A stretch of 64,000 nt of DNA, taken from the NCBI RefSeq assembly GCF_001713395.1, contig NZ_CP016450.1, forward strand, positions 4,022,501 to 4,086,500. Direction: 5' to 3'. How positions within the stretch are numbered: position 1 is the stretch's first letter; the number at the start of each line of letters is the position of its first letter. Below are positions 61,320-64,000 of the stretch, in pieces. Origin of the DNA: Sinorhizobium sp. RAC02 (GTDB lineage: Bacteria; Pseudomonadota; Alphaproteobacteria; Rhizobiales; Rhizobiaceae). The translations under genes and the position numbers were made by a program. The notes under the pieces were generated by a model. That model was given only the letters and a program-made list of their open reading frames with translations. It was not told where the DNA came from and made no database searches.

Positions 61320-62321
61320 TCAGGCGGCGAGCGAAAGTTCCTGCTGCGCCCCGGCGAAGAGCCGGACGGATTTCAATCGCGCATCCATATCGTAGATCGG
61401 CATGGAGACGATCAGTTCGTCGGCCTTGGTGATCGACAGGAAATCGGCGATCTGGCGCTTGATCTTCTCCGGCCCGCCGACCACCGCATATTGCAGCGTG
61501 TGCTCGACATTGATGCGCTCCCCTTCGCTCCAGTGCGGATCCATGTCGTCGACCGGTGCCGGGAAAGCACCCGGCGTACCGCGGCGCAGGCGCACGAAGG
61601 ATTGCTGCATCGAGGTGAAGAGATAGTCGGCCTGCGCATCCGTATCGGCGGCAGCACCCATCACGCCGACCATGGCATGCGGCTTGTCGAGATATTGCGA
61701 CGGCTCGAAGCGTTCGCGGTAGATTTCCAGCGCCGACAGCAGCATGTCCGGCGCGAAATGCGAGGCGAAGGCGAAGGGCAGGCCGAGCATGCCGGCAAGG
61801 TGCGCCGAATAATGGCTGGAGCCGAGCAGCCAGACCGGCACGTTGCTGCCCGCACCGGGGATCGCGACGACCTGTTGTTGCGGGGTTGTCGGTCCCATGA
61901 ACTGCATGAGTTCCACGACATCCTGCGGAAAATTGTTGGCGGCGCTGTCTAGGTTGCGACGAAGCGCCTGGGCAGTCCGCATGTCGGTGCCGGGCGCGCG
62001 GCCAAGCCCGAGGTCGATGCGATCCGGGAAGAGGGCGGCGAGCGTGCCGAATTGCTCGGCGATGACGAGCGGCGAATGGTTCGGCAGCATGATGCCGCCG
62101 GAGCCGACACGGATCTTTTCCGTGCCCGCCGCGACGTGTTGGATGACGAGCGAGGTGGCGGCGCTGGCAATGCCGCGCATGCCGTGGTGCTCGGCCAGCC
62201 AGAAGCGCTTGTAGCCGTAGGCTTCGGCTTCCTGCGCCAGTCGGCGGGAGTTTTCGAGCGATTGGGCGACGGTGCCGCCTTCGATGACCGGGGAAAGATC
62301 GAGGATGGAGAAGGGCACCAT
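61320..62321 (-). CDS. LLM-class flavin-dependent oxidoreductase
   Basis: A 333-residue bacterial luciferase-like TIM-barrel enzyme. Seen are [50 protein letters not shown] and [13 protein letters not shown], matching the YhbW/LLM group. It reduces or hydroxylates an unknown substrate with FMNH2. The start at 62321 gives the family N-terminus; an upstream frame of 43 codons is basic and unlikely. Confidence 0.9.
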   Translation of the reverse strand: MVPFSILDLSPVIEGGTVAQSLENSRRLAQEAEAYGYKRFWLAEHHGMRGIASAATSLVIQHVAAGTEKIRVGSGGIMLPNHSPLVIAEQFGTLAALFPDRIDLGLGRAPGTDMRTAQALRRNLDSAANNFPQDVVELMQFMGPTTPQQQVVAIPGAGSNVPVWLLGSSHYSAHLAGMLGLPFAFASHFAPDMLLSALEIYRERFEPSQYLDKPHAMVGVMGAAADTDAQADYLFTSMQQSFVRLRRGTPGAFPAPVDDMDPHWSEGERINVEHTLQYAVVGGPEKIKRQIADFLSITKADELIVSMPIYDMDARLKSVRLFAGAQQELSLAA

Positions 62322-62492
62322 AGGAGCGGCCTCTTTGTAAGGGAATTTGATCGTCCTCCCATGTAGGTTCAGTTCCGTGAAATCCAAGCGATCGCTTCCA
62401 GGTTTTCGCGGGCGCCTTTGCAAAAGCCTGAATGTTTTTGTTTTGTTCACATTTCACTGGCAGGGTCACCCCGACAAGATTAGGGTTTCAGC

Positions 62493-63005
62493 ATGCACGA
62501 AATGATTCGCATCATCGGTATCGATCCCGGCCTTCGCCGTACCGGCTGGGGCGTCATCGAGACGCTAGGAAATTCCCTGCGCTTCGTCGCCTCCGGCACC
62601 GTGACGTCCGATGGCGACGCGGATCTCGCATCCCGCCTCTGCCAGTTGTACGACGGACTTTCCGAGATCATTCACAGCCATCAGCCGCATGAGGCGGCCG
62701 TCGAGCAGACCTTCGTCAACAAGGATGCCGTGGCGACGCTGAAGCTCGGCCAGGCCCGCGGCATTGCCATGCTTGTGCCGGCGCGGGCGGGCCTGCGTGT
62801 CGCCGAATATGCGCCGAACGCGGTCAAGAAGGCCGTCATCGGCGTCGGCCATGGCGAGAAGCAGCAGATCCACATGATGTTGAAGGTGCTGATGCCGAAG
62901 GCCACCTTCACCGGCAACGACGCCGCCGATGCGCTCGCCATCGCCATCTGCCACGCCCACAACCGGCAGGGCCTCTCCGGCCGCCTGGCCAAGCTTGTCG
63001 GCTGA
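62493..63005 (+). CDS. ruvC: Holliday junction resolvase RuvC
   Basis: An endonuclease that resolves Holliday junctions made with RuvAB. The 170-residue length is normal. Catalytic acids are in [15 protein letters not shown] (Asp10), [11 protein letters not shown] and [11 protein letters not shown]. The start at 62493 has no strong ribosome site; a Met three codons later is also possible. ruvA normally follows directly; here a toxin-antitoxin pair separates them. Confidence 0.96.
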   Translation: MHEMIRIIGIDPGLRRTGWGVIETLGNSLRFVASGTVTSDGDADLASRLCQLYDGLSEIIHSHQPHEAAVEQTFVNKDAVATLKLGQARGIAMLVPARAGLRVAEYAPNAVKKAVIGVGHGEKQQIHMMLKVLMPKATFTGNDAADALAIAICHAHNRQGLSGRLAKLVG

Positions 63006-63012
63006 TTTGTTC

Positions 63013-63059
63013 TTGACTTGTTCCGGTCTGGTCGATAAGTAATACCACAGAGGTATTAC
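63013..63059 (+). promoter_or_regulatory. Promoter and operator of the toxin-antitoxin pair
   Basis: TTGACT at 63013-63018 fits a -35 box, and a TAAGTA-like -10 follows after 17 bp. A perfect 8-bp inverted repeat GTAATACC/GGTATTAC (63039-63046 with 63052-63059) overlaps the -10 and ends at the antitoxin start. AbrB/VapB-type antitoxins repress their own genes from such sites. Confidence 0.65.
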
Positions 63060-63060
63060 C

Positions 63061-63321
63061 ATGCGTGTGACGGAAAAAGGCCAGGTGACGATCCCGAAAC
63101 CCATCCGCGACCGGCTCGATATTGAGCCGGGCTCGGAGGTTGATTTCGTCGTCTCCGAAGGCGGGGTGATGCTCGTCAAGGTCGGCGATGGCAAACCCGC
63201 CTTCGAGGATTTTGATGCCTGGGCCGACAGCGTCAAGGGAACATGGGATCTGGACGGCATGACCCCAGACGAATATTTCGAATGGCTGCGGGGGCCGCGC
63301 GATGACCTCGACCGTCGTTGA
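63061..63321 (+). CDS. vapB: VapB-type antitoxin with AbrB/SpoVT domain
   Basis: An 86-residue protein. The swapped-hairpin AbrB domain is TEKGQVTIPKPIRDRLDIEPGS split over strands 1-3 (residues 4-45). The C-terminal tail, FDAWADSVKGTWDLDGMTPDEY, is the acidic toxin-binding region. It overlaps the toxin gene by 20 bp. The ATG directly follows the operator half-site, which leaves no room for a long 5' UTR, so translation may be leaderless-like. Confidence 0.88.
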   Translation: MRVTEKGQVTIPKPIRDRLDIEPGSEVDFVVSEGGVMLVKVGDGKPAFEDFDAWADSVKGTWDLDGMTPDEYFEWLRGPRDDLDRR

Positions 63322-63718
63322 TACGAATGTCCTCATCGACATGCTCGGGCCGGACCGGGCGGAGCGGGTCTGGTCGCTGACCGCGCTGAAGCGCTGTGCG
63401 GAAGAGGGCGAACTGGTTCTCCATTCTGTCGTCTGGTCAGAGCTGGCGGCCTCGCCGCTCAGCGAATTGGAGCTGAACCTCGCGTTCGGTTGGCTGCGCA
63501 TGCGGCGGGAGCCTCTTTCCTACGAGGCGGCCTTTGCGGCGGGCAAGGCACACTACGCCTATCGCCGGGCGGGTGGGATGCGTGAGCGAACGCTTCCCGA
63601 TTTCCTCGTCGGCGCACACGCCCAGATACGCGCTCATCGGCTGCTGACACGCGATGCCGCGCGCTACCGAACCTATTTCCCCACGCTCGATATCATTTCC
63701 CCCGAAACCCATTCCTGA
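63302..63718 (+). CDS. vapC: VapC-type PIN-domain toxin
   Basis: A 138-residue PIN ribonuclease. Acidic active-site residues are present: Asp7 (VVDTNVLID), Glu47 (VVWSELAAS), Asp100 ([11 protein letters not shown]) and Asp118 (LLTRDAARY). The family cleaves tRNA or rRNA when free of antitoxin. It overlaps the antitoxin frame by 20 bp, as usual. Intact residues suggest a working toxin. Confidence 0.9.
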   Translation: MTSTVVDTNVLIDMLGPDRAERVWSLTALKRCAEEGELVLHSVVWSELAASPLSELELNLAFGWLRMRREPLSYEAAFAAGKAHYAYRRAGGMRERTLPDFLVGAHAQIRAHRLLTRDAARYRTYFPTLDIISPETHS

Positions 63719-63730
63719 CGGACCATCCCA

Positions 63731-64000
63731 TGATCGGCAAACTCAAAGGCACAATCGACGAGATCGGCGACGACTATGTGGTCCTCGACGTGCACGGCGT
63801 CGGCTATGTTGCCCATTGCTCGGCGCGCACGCTTGGCAGGCTCGGTTCGGCCGGCGAGGCGGCGGTGTTGTTCATCGAAACCTATGTGCGCGAGGACCAG
63901 TTCAAGCTGTTCGGCTTCCTGACGGCGCTGGAACGGGAGTGGTTTCGCCTGTTGCAGAGCGTGCAGGGTGTGGGCTCCAAGGTGGCACTCGGCGTGCTCT
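63731..64000 (+). CDS. ruvA: Holliday junction DNA helicase subunit RuvA, cut by window end
   Basis: The first 90 residues of Ruv[21 protein letters not shown] opens the OB-fold, [13 protein letters not shown] follows, and the first helix-hairpin-helix starts in [17 protein letters not shown]. The rest lies beyond base 64000. It starts 12 bp after vapC, so it may be transcribed from the toxin-antitoxin promoter as well as from a ruvC promoter. Confidence 0.96.

Overview
The window is a GC-rich, densely coded piece of an alphaproteobacterial chromosome, most likely from the Rhizobiaceae (Rhizobium, Agrobacterium, Sinorhizobium or Shinella). The evidence is the set of lineage-typical genes: Omp10-like lipoprotein, homospermidine synthase, DUF882, DUF1036, DUF1192, DUF1244, DUF1465, DUF2312/GapR and DUF4164 proteins, plus a zapA - 6S RNA - formyl-THF cyclo-ligase neighbourhood and rhizobial palindromic repeats. 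The species cannot be fixed from sequence alone. No rRNA, tRNA, CRISPR array or intact insertion sequence was seen.

Layout. 0-15 kb: the 3' end of gltD, envelope functions (SGNH-fold protein, lytic transglycosylase, galU, a beta-barrel protein, KdsD/KpsF, SPFH-NfeD pair), ferrochelatase, a LysM-tailed 5'-nucleotidase, an Omp10-like lipoprotein and homospermidine synthase. 15-28 kb: a MarR gene, pabB-pabC, oligoendopeptidase F, an orphan sigma54 response regulator, a DUF882 peptidase-like protein, GapR, and pyruvate kinase. 28-42 kb: rpmJ, the DUF465-purE-purK operon, an ArsR regulator, a ThiE-like protein, a Sel1 protein, suhB with a structured leader, a MotA-like/OmpA-like pair, a flavoprotein, a Bug-type binding protein and an ABC exporter. 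42-50 kb: rpmE, DUF1465, MFS-DUF1192, and the glycolytic/pentose cluster tkt-gap-pgk.

The accessory region is at 50.9-53.6 kb. The 3' two thirds of the 6S RNA gene (ssrS) is present twice as a perfect 105-bp direct repeat, at 50975-51079 and 53445-53549. Between the copies lies about 2.4 kb of visibly AT-richer DNA holding a truncated tyrosine-integrase-like ORF, several small ORFs with good ribosome binding sites, two strong terminators, and two tandem paralogous small proteins of unknown function. I read this as the remnant of an integrative element that uses ssrS as its attachment gene. It is the most unusual item in the window.

53.6-64 kb returns to core genes: transaldolase divergent from a SorC-type regulator, the formyl-THF cyclo-ligase and YmdB-like phosphodiesterase, several small enzymes, YebC, a luciferase-like oxidoreductase, and ruvC and ruvA separated by an inserted VapBC-type toxin-antitoxin pair. 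Other points for follow-up are a 24-codon ORF after pgk whose Shine-Dalgarno sequence has perfect complements downstream, a 31-bp inverted repeat made of two mirror-image terminators, and a 22-bp perfect palindrome before the flavoprotein gene.
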